Position numbers and translations under genes: made by a program. DNA of 6,061 nucleotides from assembly GCA_009885185.1 (NCBI GenBank), contig VFLF01000393.1, positions 1-6,061 on the forward strand. Direction: 5' to 3'. Below are positions 5,036 through 6,061 of the stretch, in pieces. The notes under the pieces are model-generated. The model did no database searches, was not told the DNA's origin, and worked only from the letters and a program-made list of their open reading frames with translations. This DNA is from Nitrosomonadales bacterium (lineage in GTDB: Bacteria; Pseudomonadota; Gammaproteobacteria; Burkholderiales; SG8-41). Within the stretch, counting starts at the first letter, position 1, and the number at the start of each line of letters is the position of its first letter.

Positions 5036-5641
5036 TTAGCGCACCCGATAAACTTCGTACACCGCGCTGGCGTTGGCATCGTCGATCAAGCTAACCATCA
5101 CGCCAGGCACGGCGGCTTGCATTTGCGTCGGCGACTGCTGCGCCAATGGATAATGCATGGACATCGCCGTTGCGCGCTCGCTGTAAAGCACGCTTTGCGT
5201 GCCACCATCGCGCGTGTAGGTAATCACCACACCGGACAATTTCGCTGCGGGCCCTTCCGGCGCGTCGAATTCGTACCCTACCCGTTTGATGCGTGGGTCA
5301 ATGCCGGGAAATTCGCCGTCCGTGACCAACCGGTAAAGGTTGCCATTGTGCCGCGCCGGCAGTGTCGGTACGCGTCGCGCCGCGAGATATTGCCGCACGG
5401 CGTCGAGGGAGGCGCCAAGGTCCACGCCTAGGTTGGCAATACCGCCGCCCACCACAGCGCGCGCCGAAGCATCGGGGGCGGCATTCGCCGATGCTGCCGG
5501 CGCGCCAGCACGTGCCGCCACTGCGGTAGCGGGACCGACGCGCGTAAACAGACAATCATAGGAGACTGTCGACCTGATACGGTTTCGACCTTCGAAGTCG
5601 AACTCCATCAACGGCTCGCCACGCGTGCCCAGCACGGCCAC
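5036..5641 (-). CDS. Unrecognised protein, probably missing its N-terminus
   Basis: The frame ends at TAA (5036-5038). The nominal GTG start at 5641 gives 201 residues, but the frame stays open upstream to a stop at 5687-5689 with protein-like sequence (VRYRGGGNRVAVLG). There is no ribosome binding site or signal peptide, so the true start was probably lost. Residues 4-34 look like a folded piece (GEPLMEFDFEGRNRIRS, with C30). Residues 38-68 are an Ala/Gly-rich linker. Residues 70-201 form a second domain containing YRLVTDGEFPGIDPRIKRVG, GVVITYTRDGG and a final YEVYRVR. I do not recognise either domain. It meets the HD-domain gene fragment out of frame at about 5666, so it is read as a 5'-truncated gene. 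A translated product from GTG 5641 remains possible. Confidence 0.5.
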   Translation of the reverse strand: MAVLGTRGEPLMEFDFEGRNRIRSTVSYDCLFTRVGPATAVAARAGAPAASANAAPDASARAVVGGGIANLGVDLGASLDAVRQYLAARRVPTLPARHNGNLYRLVTDGEFPGIDPRIKRVGYEFDAPEGPAAKLSGVVITYTRDGGTQSVLYSERATAMSMHYPLAQQSPTQMQAAVPGVMVSLIDDANASAVYEVYRVR

Positions 5642-5666
5642 GCGATTGCCACCGCCGCGGTAGCGT

Positions 5667-6061
5667 ACAGCTCGCCATGTTCTCGATCAGATCGGCGAGC
5701 TTGATCAGGCGCGCCTCTTCGGGCCCGGACGCGAGCCGGGCGAGGTAAGCCGAGCGATCACTCTCGTTGCCATCGTCGCCATCGTTGGTCATCGCCTGAA
5801 TCCATGCGTCTACGCGGGGTCCGAACTTCGCCACGATGTCCTCGCGCCGAACCGTGGTGTCCTCGTAGAGGTCGTGGCCAAGCGCCGCTGCATAGAGGTC
5901 ATCGCGCAGATCGTCGTCGTGGGTCTCCTGGGTGCCGACGAAGGCCCACTCAAGGATTTCCGCGGTTGCCTGGAGGTGCATCCAATACGGAACGCGCCCG
6001 TTGTTGCGGAACTGCGCCGCGTGCGCCGACTTGACCAGCGCGAGCATTTCGATGCGGGGAA
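5667..6061 (-). pseudogene. HD-domain (p)ppGpp hydrolase-like protein (RelA/SpoT/MESH1-type), C-terminally truncated
   Basis: The minus-strand frame is open from the right edge; ATG 6047 is a possible start but coding may begin earlier. From that Met, AHAAQFRNNGRVPYWMH (9-24) provides the first metal-binding histidine H24. AAALGHDLYEDT (53-64) carries H58-D59 and the E62-D63 pair of the HDxxED motif, and LIKLADLIENM (114-124) supplies D119. That set is the HD metal site of the RelA/SpoT hydrolase fold (HD_4), which removes the 3'-diphosphate of (p)ppGpp or related nucleotides in the cytoplasm. After about residue 126 the similarity stops and the frame runs as nonsense over the neighbouring gene. 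The family normally continues for some 50 residues more. The catalytic ligands are all present but the fold is cut, so activity is doubtful. Without a synthetase domain it would have been a small alarmone hydrolase or a relative with another substrate. Confidence 0.7.

Noticed and set aside
5556..5666. C-terminal tail of the HD-domain frame
   Set aside because: It is an out-of-frame reading of the neighbouring unknown gene, Arg/Trp-rich and unlike the family.
1..6061. CRISPR array, tRNA, rRNA, toxin-antitoxin pair or defence system
   Set aside because: No regularly spaced repeats, cloverleaf, rRNA segment or paired small genes were found on reading both strands.

Overview
The window is GC-rich and looks like an accessory or decaying stretch of a betaproteobacterial chromosome, probably Burkholderiales-like. 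The main reason is the tripartite-tricarboxylate-transporter receptor (Bug/TctC) gene, a family hugely expanded in that group, together with an enolase-superfamily sugar-acid-type enzyme gene and betaproteobacterial-looking interspersed repeats. The assignment is an inference from gene content; there is no rRNA or marker gene here.

Layout, left to right. Positions 1-89 are the 3' end of an unrecognised plus-strand gene. It is followed after 17 bases by a mandelate racemase/muconate lactonizing enzyme-type gene (107-1142) whose N-terminal start and catalytic body lie in different frames, so it appears to be a pseudogene with a small deletion. From about 1143 to 2482 coding density collapses. 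This stretch holds an AT-rich block, a strong imperfect hairpin (1280-1320), a possible 48-residue reading frame, and a 31-residue single-pass membrane peptide with a consensus ribosome binding site (1682-1777). It also holds the C-terminal stump of an IS91-family transposase on the minus strand, and a 218-bp internally deleted element with 15-bp terminal inverted repeats that carries only a helix-turn-helix tail of a transposase.

A small secreted protein of unknown function lies on the minus strand (2542-2943). A 138-bp palindromic MITE-like repeat (3099-3236) follows. After 320 bp of non-coding DNA comes the only clearly intact, well-recognised gene of the window, the Bug-family periplasmic solute-binding receptor (3558-4538, plus). 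Another roughly 500 bp appears non-coding. The right end carries two minus-strand genes in contact: the 3' part of an unknown protein (5036-5641) and the 5' part of an HD-domain (p)ppGpp-hydrolase-like gene (about 5667-6061). They abut out of frame, as if joined by a deletion.

Functionally, the enolase-superfamily enzyme and the Bug receptor fit a common pattern of organic-acid or sugar-acid uptake and catabolism. Here they are separated by mobile-element debris and the enzyme is broken. I do not see a convincing new biological system. The best leads are the miniature elements with terminal inverted repeats, the tiny membrane peptide, and the fused gene fragments.
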